A DNA stretch of 8,885 nt. It comes from CAG-611 sp964487215 (GTDB lineage: Bacteria; Bacillota_I; Bacilli_A; RF39; UBA660). The translations under genes and the position numbers were made by a program. Shown piece by piece: positions 1 through 7,467 of this stretch. The notes under the pieces are model-generated. The model saw nothing but the letters and a program-made list of their open reading frames with translations. It did not search any database and had not been told where the DNA came from. The stretch covers positions 1 to 8,885 of the forward strand of contig CAZAPU010000037.1 in NCBI GenBank assembly GCA_964487215.1, written 5' to 3'. Each line of letters begins with the position of its first letter. The first letter of the stretch is position 1.

Positions 1-1
1 A

Positions 2-1630
2 GAAAAAACAAGTGCTATTAACGATGAAATAGATGAATTAAGACATGCTGCAACTAGTTCACTTTTAAGTAGAGATGATGTTATTGTTGTAGCATCAGTT
101 TCTTGTATTTATGGTATTGGAGAAAAAGATGAATATAAAAATAATATGTTAACAATTACTGTTGGAGAAAAGACAAATAGAGATATAGTTTTAAGAAAGC
201 TAGTTGATATGTTATATGAAAGAAATGATATAGATATAAAAAGAGGTACTTTTAGAGTTAGAGGGGATGTTATTGAAATAATACCTCCTAATGAACATGC
301 AAAGGGAATAAGAATAGAGTATTTTGGAAATGAAGTAGATAGAATAAGTGAATTTGAAATTGTAACAGGGAAGACAATTATTGATAAAAAAAATATTTCA
401 ATTTTTCCAGCAAGTCACTATGTAACTAGTGAAGATGCATTGAAAAAAGCTATTGTTAATATTAAAGAAGAATTAAAAGATAGATTAGAAGTTTTAAAAA
501 GTGAAAATAAATTAGTTGAAGCTCAAAGATTGGAACAAAGAACTAATTATGATATTGAGATGCTTGAAGAAACGGGTTTTTGTAGTGGAATAGAGAATTA
601 TTCAAGACATCTTGGAGGAAGAATTCAAGGAGAAACACCAACTTGTTTAATGGATTTCTTTCCGAAAGATTTTTTATTAGTTGTAGATGAATCACATGTT
701 ACAATTCCTCAAGTAAGAGGAATGTACAATGGTGACAGAGCAAGAAAGCAAACATTAGTAGATTATGGGTTTAGATTACCTAGTTCACTAGATAATAGAC
801 CACTTAAATTTGAGGAATTTGAGAAAAAAATAAATCAAATTATATATGTTAGTGCGACTCCTGGAGATTATGAACTTGAAAAAGTACATAATAAAGTAGT
901 AACTCAAATAATTAGACCTACTGGATTATTAGATCCAACTGTTGAAGTTAGAAAAACAGAAGGACAAATTGATGATTTACTTGGAGAAATAAATGATAGA
1001 ATTAGTAAAAATGAAAGAGTACTTATAACAACTTTAACTATTAGAATGGCTGAAGAACTAACAAGTTACTTAAAAGCTTTAGATATAAAAGTTGCTTATC
1101 TTCATAGTGAAGTAAAAACTTTAGAAAGATTAAAAATAATAAGAGATCTAAGATTAGGAACTTACGATTGTATTGTTGGTATTAATCTTTTAAGAGAAGG
1201 ACTAGATTTACCTGAAGTTAGTTTAATAGCTATACTTGATGCAGATAAAGAAGGATTTTTAAGAAGTGATAGAAGTCTTATTCAGACTATTGGTAGATGT
1301 GCTAGAAATGAACATGGACATGTTATTATGTATGCAGATCATATAACTGATAGTATGAAAAAGGCTATGGAAGAGACATCAAGAAGAAGAACTATACAAG
1401 AAGAATATAACAGAATACATGATATTACTCCTAAAACAATTATAAAAGAAATAAGAGAACTTATATCTAATGTTGATGAAACAAAACTTGAAAAAGAAGT
1501 TAAAAATGATATAATTGATGTAAGTATGATAAATAAGATAGAACAAGAGATGAAAATAGCGGCTAAAGAATTAGATTTTGAAAGAGCAATGGAACTTAGA
1601 GATATTTTATTTGAATTAAAATCAAAGTAG
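2..1630 (+). CDS. uvrB: UvrABC excinuclease subunit B, 5' end missing
   Basis: UvrB receives damaged DNA from UvrA, verifies the lesion with its cryptic helicase and recruits UvrC for incision, in the cytoplasm. The frame is already open at base 2, where INDEIDELRH followed by ASVSCIYG is typical of the UvrB N-terminal ATPase region, so the gene begins outside the window. An ATG at 146 is internal. About 542 residues are present; against a usual length near 660, roughly the first 115 are missing, including Walker A and the beta-hairpin. Visible motifs are DESH (686-697), VSATP (848-862), the GINLLREGLDLPEV segment near 1180, motif VI QTIGRCARN (1283-1309, with Cys where Ala is usual) and a C-terminal UVR domain of about 35 residues that in the family contacts UvrC. 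It ends in TAG, which overlaps the next gene's ribosome binding site. Identification is firm. Confidence 0.97.
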   Translation, partial: EKTSAINDEIDELRHAATSSLLSRDDVIVVASVSCIYGIGEKDEYKNNMLTITVGEKTNRDIVLRKLVDMLYERNDIDIKRGTFRVRGDVIEIIPPNEHAKGIRIEYFGNEVDRISEFEIVTGKTIIDKKNISIFPASHYVTSEDALKKAIVNIKEELKDRLEVLKSENKLVEAQRLEQRTNYDIEMLEETGFCSGIENYSRHLGGRIQGETPTCLMDFFPKDFLLVVDESHVTIPQVRGMYNGDRARKQTLVDYGFRLPSSLDNRPLKFEEFEKKINQIIYVSATPGDYELEKVHNKVVTQIIRPTGLLDPTVEVRKTEGQIDDLLGEINDRISKNERVLITTLTIRMAEELTSYLKALDIKVAYLHSEVKTLERLKIIRDLRLGTYDCIVGINLLREGLDLPEVSLIAILDADKEGFLRSDRSLIQTIGRCARNEHGHVIMYADHITDSMKKAMEETSRRRTIQEEYNRIHDITPKTIIKEIRELISNVDETKLEKEVKNDIIDVSMINKIEQEMKIAAKELDFERAMELRDILFELKSK

Positions 1631-1638
1631 GAGGATCT

Positions 1639-2394
1639 ATGGCAAAATTAAGATTAAAAAAGGGTGTAAAAAGAGTTTTATTAATTTTATTTTTGGCTTG
1701 TCTACTTACAATTGCAGCTTTTGCTGTTAGATATTATTTAGGACTTAATAAAAAATTAACACCAATAGAAAAACATGGTGACTATTATATTGCTAGTGAT
1801 TTTGGAATAAATGTAATAAAAAGTGATAATGATTTTGATGGTGATGGATTAGATGATTACAGTGATATTTTATTAGGTGCACAAAAAGAAAGAGATAATA
1901 ACCCAACTTATGTTAATGATTATTATGATGGCGGCTATCCACCAGAAAATGAAGGGGTTTGTACAGATACGATATGGAGAGCATTAAATGAAGCTGGATA
2001 TAATTTAAAAAATATGATTAATCAAGATATTATTCAGGATCAAAAAGCTGGTAATGTTAGGTATAATATTGAAAATAGAGATAGTAATATAGACTTTAGA
2101 AGAGTACAAAATCAAGAAGTGTTTTTTGACACATATTTAGAAAGTCTAACAACAGATATTTATGATATCGAAGAATTTATGCCTGGAGATATTGTAGTAT
2201 TTAATTATTCTGAACATATTGCAATAATATCAAATAAAAGAAATGAAAATGGAATACCATATTTAATACATAATTTTAGTTCAGAGCAAAAAGAAAAAGA
2301 AGAAGATATTTTGGAAACAACAGAAATGGTTGTAACTGGTCATTATAGATTTAAATATGAAAGAGAATTACAAAGAATAATAAATAAAATATAA
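1639..2394 (+). CDS. DUF1287 family membrane-anchored protein, possible papain-fold hydrolase
   Basis: This 251-residue protein has a basic N-terminus and one hydrophobic segment at about residues 11-31, with no signal-peptidase or lipobox site evident, so it is probably membrane-anchored and faces outward. Next comes an acidic loop, DNDFDGDGLDDY (residues 63-74), resembling a DxDxDG calcium-binding loop. The core matches what I know of DUF1287: GGYPPENEGVCTD (98-110), a DFRRVQNQ stretch (152-159), and PGDIVVFN...HIAIIS (182-198), then LIHNF (209-213). Cys108, His193 and His211 are spaced like the catalytic residues of NlpC/P60- or CHAP-like cysteine hydrolases. That activity is inference and the substrate is unknown; peptidoglycan is only a guess. 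AGGAGG (1629-1634) sits 4 bases before ATG and overlaps the uvrB stop, so the gene is co-transcribed with uvrB. Confidence 0.82.
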   Translation: MAKLRLKKGVKRVLLILFLACLLTIAAFAVRYYLGLNKKLTPIEKHGDYYIASDFGINVIKSDNDFDGDGLDDYSDILLGAQKERDNNPTYVNDYYDGGYPPENEGVCTDTIWRALNEAGYNLKNMINQDIIQDQKAGNVRYNIENRDSNIDFRRVQNQEVFFDTYLESLTTDIYDIEEFMPGDIVVFNYSEHIAIISNKRNENGIPYLIHNFSSEQKEKEEDILETTEMVVTGHYRFKYERELQRIINKI

Positions 2395-2403
2395 GAGGTT
2401 AAT

Positions 2404-2931
2404 ATGAAAATATATATAATAGGTTTTTTCTTTATATCTATAATAGGAACATTATTACATTTTACATATGATTTAACTAAACATAACAAAGTAGTAGGCT
2501 TATTTAGTGCTGTTAATGAAAGCACTTGGGAGCATATTAAAATGGGATTAACACCATATTTTGCTTGGTCTTTAGTGGATGGTTTTATTTATGGAATAAA
2601 TCCTAATTACTTTTTTTCAAAATTAGTAGGATTAATTGCAATAATTATAATAATACCACTAATATTTTATAGCTATAAATTAATAACTAAAAAATCAATT
2701 TTAATAATAGATATTCTTACCTTTTATATTGCAATATTTTGTAGTCAATATTTTGGTTATTTATTAATTAATATAAAAAAAGTACCATATTATTTAAATT
2801 ATATTTCATTAGTGTTATTATTTATAATATTTGGAATGTTTATGGTAGCAACAATAATGCCAATAAAAACATTTATATTTAAAGATCCAATAACTAATAA
2901 ATATGGCTTAAGAGGACACAATCATGAATAA
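2404..2931 (+). CDS. DUF6512-like multi-pass membrane protein
   Basis: This is a 175-residue, very hydrophobic protein of unknown function. About five membrane segments can be read, at residues 2-22, 50-66, 71-92, 97-120 and 127-155. The most distinctive part is the polar stretch after the first segment: GTLLHFTYDLTKHNK (15-29) followed by FSAVNESTWEHIKMG (34-48). The HFxYD and AVNESxWEH pattern fits the DUF6512 family as I remember it, and these His, Asp, Asn, Glu and Trp residues are likely its functional core. The C-terminus (DPITNKYGLRGHNHE) is short and polar. AAGAGGTT at 2393-2400 lies just upstream of ATG. It is the last gene of the uvrB operon, with a terminator starting at its stop codon. 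No role can be assigned from the neighbours; family assignment is moderate, coding status is firm. Confidence 0.75.
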   Translation: MKIYIIGFFFISIIGTLLHFTYDLTKHNKVVGLFSAVNESTWEHIKMGLTPYFAWSLVDGFIYGINPNYFFSKLVGLIAIIIIIPLIFYSYKLITKKSILIIDILTFYIAIFCSQYFGYLLINIKKVPYYLNYISLVLLFIIFGMFMVATIMPIKTFIFKDPITNKYGLRGHNHE

Positions 2932-2958
2932 AGGAGTGTAATGAAATACACTTTTTTT
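2931..2958 (+). terminator. Rho-independent terminator of the uvrB operon
   Basis: AGTGTA (2935-2940) pairs with TACACT (2947-2952) around the loop ATGAAA. AAGG (2931-2934) can extend the stem through A-T and G-T pairs with the first Ts, and the T run continues to 2958. It begins directly at the stop codon of the DUF6512-like gene. The AAGGAG and ATG inside the hairpin imitate a ribosome binding site and start codon, but the hairpin with its T tract explains them better. Confidence 0.8.
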
Positions 2959-3131
2959 GTTGAGTATAAAAATATTACATTAGTTAATACTTATTTTGCA
3001 GTGGGAAGATTATTAGTAGAATCACAAGGTGAAAAAGAAAGAAGTAGTATAGATATAATTTAATAAAGAATAGGAGTATTGAATTAACAAGTCTTTATGA
3101 AACTACTTATAGATTAGTTTTAAATATTTAG
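2959..3131 (+). pseudogene. Decayed N-terminal fragment of a DUF1016 (YhcG-type) nuclease gene
   Basis: Two adjacent frames together resemble the N-terminal half of DUF1016/PDDEXK proteins, which usually read like xYWxIGRxIVExxQxGxERAxYGxxLIKxLSxxLT. The frame of base 2941 gives NTYFAVGRLLVESQGEKERSS and stops with TAA at 3061-3063. The frame of base 3051 then continues RYNLIKNRSIELTSLY and stops with TAG at 3129-3131. The join falls where family members continue from ERA to YG, so a single frameshift explains both halves. Nothing resembling the later nuclease domain follows, so the gene is also truncated. Family proteins are about 340 residues and often occur with restriction-modification or other accessory genes, so this is probably the scar of a lost accessory gene. 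The match is from memory of the family, not an alignment. Confidence 0.55.
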
Positions 3132-3172
3132 TTAATTGTTAATTTTTTCCTCTATAATAATTTTTAATTTAG

Positions 3173-3181
3173 TGGTATAAT
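3173..3181 (+). promoter_or_regulatory. Extended -10 promoter for uvrA
   Basis: TGGTATAAT matches the extended -10 form (TG, one base, TATAAT at 3176-3181). No convincing -35 box lies 16-18 bases upstream, which extended -10 promoters tolerate. Transcription would start near 3188, only about 13 bases before the uvrA ATG, with the weak Shine-Dalgarno GGTGAT (3189-3194) at the very 5' end of the message. A second TATAAT at 3153-3158 could give a longer leader but also lacks a -35. The position just after the preceding terminator supports a promoter here. I saw no certain LexA/DinR operator. Confidence 0.55.
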
Positions 3182-3200
3182 ATCTACTGGTGATTTTTAT

Positions 3201-6008
3201 ATGGATAAAATTATAATTAAAGGTGCTCGTGAAAATAATTTAAAAAATATTGATCTAGAGTTACCTAAAAATAAATTAATAGTGATGACTGGTGTATCAG
3301 GTAGTGGCAAGAGTAGTTTAGCTTTTGACACATTATATGCTGAGGGAGAAAGAAGATATTTAGAGAGTTTAAGTTCTTATGCTAGACAATTTCTTGGTAA
3401 TAGTCAAAAACCTGATGTTGATTCAATTGAAGGACTTAGTCCAACAATTGCGATTGATCAAAAAACAACCAGTAAGAATCCTCGTAGTACAGTTGGTACA
3501 GTTACAGAAATATATGATTATTTAAGATTGTTATATGCTAAAATAGGTATTCCTTATTGTCCTAATCATAATGTACCTATTACTAGTCAAAGTATTGAAG
3601 AAATGACTAATAAAGTTATGAATTTAGAACTATCTACTAAAATAATTGTATTATCGCCAATTGTTGAAGGTGAGAAGGGTACTCATAAAGATCTATTAGA
3701 AAAGCTTAGAAAAGATGGATATGCTAGAGTTATCATTGATAATGAACAATATGATTTGGGTGATGATATTGTTTTAGAAAAAAACAAAAAGCATACTATT
3801 TATGTTGTAATTGATAGAATAGTAATTGAGGATGGCATAAGATCTAGATTATATGAATCTATTGAAAATGCTTCGAAACTAGGTGAAGGTAGAGTAATAA
3901 TTGATATAGTTGGAAAAGAGAAACTAGTTTTTTCTGAAAAATTTGCTTGTCCACTATGTAATTTTTCATTAAATGAACTTGAACCTCGTACTTTTAGTTT
4001 TAATGCACCATATGGTGCTTGTCCAGAATGTAAAGGATTGGGTGTTAAACAAGTTGTTGAACCCAATCTAATTATGCCTGATAAGACAAAAAGTATTAGA
4101 GATGGTGGCATTGTAACTCTTGGAAGCGATGGAGATGTTATTAATTTTAAGAGACTTGAATGTTTTTGTGAACATTATAATATTGATTTATCAAAACCTA
4201 TTAACAATTTAACTAATAATGAATTAGATCTTATTTTATATGGTTCAGATGAACCAATAAAATTTAAGTTTTCAACGAAAAGTGGTAATATTACCAATAG
4301 TGTTTCTACTTATGAGGGAATTATTAACAATTTAGAAAGAAGATATCTTGAAACTACAAGTGAATGGATAAGAGAGTGGATTGAAAAATATATGATAGAA
4401 TTAGAATGTCCAACTTGTCATGGAACAAGATTAAAAGATGAAGTTTTATCTGTTAAAGTTGGTAAATTAAATATTTATGAACTTACTTGTTTAAGTATTA
4501 GAGATATATATGAGTATTTAGATAAATTAAAACTTACAGTTGAACAAGAACAAATTGCTAATTTATTATTAAAAGAAATAAAAAATCGTTTATCATTTTT
4601 AATTAATGTTGGTCTTGATTATTTAACATTAAGTAGAAATGCAGGTACCTTGAGTGGTGGTGAATCTCAAAGAATTAGATTAGCTACTCAAATTGGTACA
4701 ACTTTAACTGGAGTATTATATGTTCTTGATGAACCAAGTATTGGATTACATCCAAGAGATAATGATAAATTAATTGAAGCTTTATTAAAGATGAGAGATT
4801 TGGGCAATACTTTAGTTGTTGTTGAACATGATATGGAAATAATGAGAAGATGTGATTATTTAGTTGATGTAGGGCCATTTGCTGGTGATAAAGGTGGATA
4901 TATTGTGTCTAAAGGCACACCAGATGAAGTATCAAAGGACGAAAACAGTTTAACTGGTACATACTTAAGTGGCAAAAAATGTATTGAAGTTCCAAAAAAG
5001 AGAAGAAAAGGTAATGGAAAGTTTATAGAACTCATTGGTTGCAAGGAAAACAACTTAAAGAATATTGATGTTAAGTTTCCACTTGGTGCTTTTACTTGTG
5101 TTACTGGTGTATCAGGTAGTGGTAAAAGTACTCTTGTAAATGAAATCCTATTTAAAAAACTTTATAGTACAATTTATAAATCAAAAGTAAAACCAGGTAA
5201 TTTTAAACAAATTACAGGATTAGAAAATATAGATAAAGTAGTTCATATTTCTCAAGCACCTATTGGAAGAACACCAAGAAGTAATCCTGCAACTTATGTA
5301 GGAGTATTTGATACTATAAGAGATCTTTATACAAATACAAAAGAAGCAAAAATGTTAGGATATGATAAAAGTAGATTTTCATTTAATGTAAAAGGTGGTA
5401 GATGTGAAGCTTGTCAAGGAGATGGAGTTAAAAAAATTGAAATGCATTTCTTACCTGATGTTTATGTACCTTGTGAAGAATGTCATGGAAAACGATATAA
5501 TAGTGAGAGTTTAAAAATAACTTATAAAGGAAAAAACATTTATGATGTTTTGAATATGAGGGTAACTACTGCATTAGAGTTTTTTGCTAATGTCCCTAAA
5601 ATACAAAGACAATTACAGGTTTTAGAAGATGTTGGTCTTGGCTATATAAAACTTGGACAAAGTGCAGTAACATTAAGTGGTGGAGAGGCTAGCCGTGTTA
5701 AGCTTGCTAAAGAGTTACAAAAAAGACCTACAGGAAAGACATTGTTTATCATGGATGAGCCAACAACTGGATTACATTCATATGATATAGAAAACTTACT
5801 TGCAATAATCAATAAAATAGTAGATAATAAAGATAGTGTAATAGTTATAGAACATAATCTTGATATGATAAAACAAGCTGATTATGTGATTGATCTTGGA
5901 CCTGAAGGTGGAGAAAAAGGTGGTATGATAATTGCTACTGGAACTCCAGAACAAATAACAAAAGTTGAAGAAAGCTACACTGGTCAATATTTAAAAACAG
6001 TTTTATAG
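3201..6008 (+). CDS. uvrA: UvrABC excinuclease subunit A
   Basis: UvrA is the ATP-dependent dimeric damage sensor of nucleotide excision repair and loads UvrB onto lesions. At 935 residues it is full length (family about 940) and has the tandem ABC architecture. The first half has Walker A GVSGSGKS (31-38), signature LSGGESQR (484-491) and Walker B VLDEPSIGLHPRD (508-520). The second half has Walker A GVSGSGKS (636-643), signature LSGGEASR (825-832) and MDEPTTGLHSYD (851-862). Zinc-binding cysteine pairs are visible at C250/C253 with C274/C277, and at C735/C738 with C758/C761; a CPTCHGTRL motif is at 403-411. All key residues appear intact. The ATG at 3201 gives the expected N-terminus (IIIKGARENNLKNI). 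It starts the second operon, and its TAG overlaps the Shine-Dalgarno of the HAD gene. Unlike uvrB, which uses AGA almost only, it includes several CGT arginine codons. Confidence 0.98.
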   Translation: MDKIIIKGARENNLKNIDLELPKNKLIVMTGVSGSGKSSLAFDTLYAEGERRYLESLSSYARQFLGNSQKPDVDSIEGLSPTIAIDQKTTSKNPRSTVGTVTEIYDYLRLLYAKIGIPYCPNHNVPITSQSIEEMTNKVMNLELSTKIIVLSPIVEGEKGTHKDLLEKLRKDGYARVIIDNEQYDLGDDIVLEKNKKHTIYVVIDRIVIEDGIRSRLYESIENASKLGEGRVIIDIVGKEKLVFSEKFACPLCNFSLNELEPRTFSFNAPYGACPECKGLGVKQVVEPNLIMPDKTKSIRDGGIVTLGSDGDVINFKRLECFCEHYNIDLSKPINNLTNNELDLILYGSDEPIKFKFSTKSGNITNSVSTYEGIINNLERRYLETTSEWIREWIEKYMIELECPTCHGTRLKDEVLSVKVGKLNIYELTCLSIRDIYEYLDKLKLTVEQEQIANLLLKEIKNRLSFLINVGLDYLTLSRNAGTLSGGESQRIRLATQIGTTLTGVLYVLDEPSIGLHPRDNDKLIEALLKMRDLGNTLVVVEHDMEIMRRCDYLVDVGPFAGDKGGYIVSKGTPDEVSKDENSLTGTYLSGKKCIEVPKKRRKGNGKFIELIGCKENNLKNIDVKFPLGAFTCVTGVSGSGKSTLVNEILFKKLYSTIYKSKVKPGNFKQITGLENIDKVVHISQAPIGRTPRSNPATYVGVFDTIRDLYTNTKEAKMLGYDKSRFSFNVKGGRCEACQGDGVKKIEMHFLPDVYVPCEECHGKRYNSESLKITYKGKNIYDVLNMRVTTALEFFANVPKIQRQLQVLEDVGLGYIKLGQSAVTLSGGEASRVKLAKELQKRPTGKTLFIMDEPTTGLHSYDIENLLAIINKIVDNKDSVIVIEHNLDMIKQADYVIDLGPEGGEKGGMIIATGTPEQITKVEESYTGQYLKTVL

Positions 6009-6016
6009 GAGTATTT

Positions 6017-6646
6017 ATGTATAAAAGAATTATATTTGATTTAGACAATACTATTATTATGTGGAAAAAAGAATATATAATTGCCGTAGAAAATACAATA
6101 AAATATTTTAATTTAAGCATTAGTAGTCATCTTATTGATAAAATCATTGATAGTCTAGAACATAAATATAATAAAATATCTAAAGAAATATTACTTGATG
6201 AAATTAATAAAAATTGCAATCTAAATCTAGATCTATCTTTTGTGAATAAGTTATTTGAAGAGCAGTCATTACTTTTTGATATAGATGAGGAAGTTGTTAA
6301 CACTTTAAAATATCTTTCAAATAAATATGAATTAGTAATTTTAACTAATTATTTTACGGAAGTACAAAATAATAGATTAAAGAATGCTAAAATAGATAAA
6401 TATTTTAAGGAAATTTATGGTGGAGATCAAGTTTTAGTAAAACCTAATTCTGAAGGTTATAAACTAGCTTGCGGTGATTTTGAAAAATCAGAATGTCTTA
6501 TGGTTGGTGACAATTATGATATAGATATACTTGGAGCATTAAATTTTGGTATTTCTGCTGTTATAATTGATGATTCTAATAAAATATTAGAAAGTGATAG
6601 ATATAAAATAATAAAAAACTTTAGTGAATTAAAAAATATATTATAA
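6017..6646 (+). CDS. HAD superfamily hydrolase, YjjG-like phosphatase
   Basis: This 209-residue cytoplasmic protein shows the four haloacid dehalogenase motifs. Motif I is DLDNT (8-12), with Asp8 the expected nucleophile and Asp10 the acid/base. Motif II is the Thr of ILTN (108-111), motif III is Lys142 in VKPNSEGY, and motif IV is GDNYDIDILGA (164-174) with Asp165 and Asp170 for magnesium. The segment between motifs I and II is an alpha-helical cap of the kind seen in subfamily I. Overall layout resembles YjjG or YfnB-type nucleotidases and other small-metabolite phosphatases, but the substrate cannot be read from sequence. AGGAG (6007-6011) overlaps the uvrA stop and lies 5 bases before ATG, so it is translated from the uvrA message. 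Family is certain, specific function unknown. Confidence 0.9.
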   Translation: MYKRIIFDLDNTIIMWKKEYIIAVENTIKYFNLSISSHLIDKIIDSLEHKYNKISKEILLDEINKNCNLNLDLSFVNKLFEEQSLLFDIDEEVVNTLKYLSNKYELVILTNYFTEVQNNRLKNAKIDKYFKEIYGGDQVLVKPNSEGYKLACGDFEKSECLMVGDNYDIDILGALNFGISAVIIDDSNKILESDRYKIIKNFSELKNIL

Positions 6647-6657
6647 GGAGGTATTTT

Positions 6658-7467
6658 ATGAATCCTATTGCAATTGATTTAGGTTTTGTTAAAATATATT
6701 GGTATTCAATTATGATGTTATTTGCAATATTAATTGGATCTTTTCTTCTTTATAAAGATTTAAAAAAGAAAAAATTAAAAGATGAGATGATAATTGATTT
6801 AATTTTTTATTCAGTTATATTTGGAATCATTGGAGCTAGAATTTATTATGTAATATTTAATCTAGATTATTATATAACATCTCCAATTGAAATACTTGAA
6901 GTGTGGAATGGTGGATTAGCTATTCATGGTGCTATTTTGGGTGCTTTGATATTTATTTACTTTTATACTAAAAAACATAAAATAAATATGTTAAAATTAA
7001 CGGATTCTGCTGCAATTGCTATCATTTTATCCCAAGCAATTGGTAGATGGGGTAATTTCTTTAATGGTGAAGCACATGGTGCAATTACTACATTAACTAA
7101 TTTACAAAAAGGATTAATACCAAATTTTATTATAAGAGGAATGTACATTGATGGAGTTTATTTTATTCCAACATTTTATTATGAATTTTGGTGGAATTTA
7201 TTAGGATTCATTGCACTTATTCTTATAAGAAAATATTATAAGAAATTAAGAACAGGACAACTTACTGGAATATATTTTATGTGGTATTCTTTTGGAAGAT
7301 TCTTTATTGAAGGATTAAGAACAGATAGTTTAATGATTGGTAGCATTAGAGTTGCACAACTAATCTCTATTTTATTATTTATTATAGGTGCAATTCTTGT
7401 CTTTTATAGAAAAAAAGAAACAAGATTAAATAGATTACAAGAAAAAGGTGATTTTAATGAAAATTAA
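6658..7467 (+). CDS. lgt: Prolipoprotein diacylglyceryl transferase
   Basis: Lgt is the integral membrane enzyme that moves diacylglycerol from phosphatidylglycerol to the lipobox cysteine of prolipoproteins, the first step of lipoprotein maturation. The 269-residue length is normal for Gram-positive bacteria. The family signature GRWGNFFNGEAHG spans residues 129-141. Upstream is VWNGGLAIHGA (82-92), with the conserved His at 90. Downstream, YSFGRFFIEGLRTD (210-223) supplies the conserved C-terminal arginines. About seven hydrophobic segments can be counted, starting at about 12-31 and 45-67 and ending at about 232-250. The Shine-Dalgarno AAGGAGGT (6645-6652) overlaps the stop of the HAD gene and is the strongest in this operon. 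The last 11 bases overlap the trxB start. Identification is firm. Confidence 0.97.
   Translation: MNPIAIDLGFVKIYWYSIMMLFAILIGSFLLYKDLKKKKLKDEMIIDLIFYSVIFGIIGARIYYVIFNLDYYITSPIEILEVWNGGLAIHGAILGALIFIYFYTKKHKINMLKLTDSAAIAIILSQAIGRWGNFFNGEAHGAITTLTNLQKGLIPNFIIRGMYIDGVYFIPTFYYEFWWNLLGFIALILIRKYYKKLRTGQLTGIYFMWYSFGRFFIEGLRTDSLMIGSIRVAQLISILLFIIGAILVFYRKKETRLNRLQEKGDFNEN
7444..7459 (+). promoter_or_regulatory. Ribosome binding site that sets the trxB start
   Basis: AAAGGTG (7444-7450) lies 6 bases before the ATG at 7457. A GTG at 7448 would give a product three residues longer, but it is itself part of this Shine-Dalgarno, so the ATG is preferred. The site lies inside lgt, which suggests translational coupling. 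Confidence 0.7.

Noticed and set aside
146..148. ATG at 146 as the uvrB start
   Set aside because: The same frame is open and UvrB-like back to base 2, so this methionine is internal.
2343..2525. 60-codon minus-strand frame across the DUF1287/DUF6512 junction
   Set aside because: It is antisense to two supported genes, and its hydrophobic content mirrors AT-rich membrane-protein sequence on the other strand.
2941..3063. 40-codon ORF starting ATG with an AAGGAG upstream
   Set aside because: The AAGGAG and ATG form the stem and loop of an intrinsic terminator, and the family-like segment starts later and is frameshifted, so I call it a pseudogene fragment instead of an intact small gene.
3800..4111. 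103-codon open frame on the minus strand inside uvrA
   Set aside because: It lies wholly within the well-supported uvrA frame, lacks a ribosome binding site and its product resembles no family; it is a shadow of uvrA, as are the other minus-strand frames at 4684-5053, 5796-6120 and 6963-7148.
3288..5122. A perfect 20-base repeat (ACTGGTGTATCAGGTAGTGG) at 3288-3307 and 5103-5122
   Set aside because: Both copies encode the TGVSGSG Walker A region of the two ABC halves of UvrA; ancient domain duplication explains it, not a mobile or regulatory repeat.
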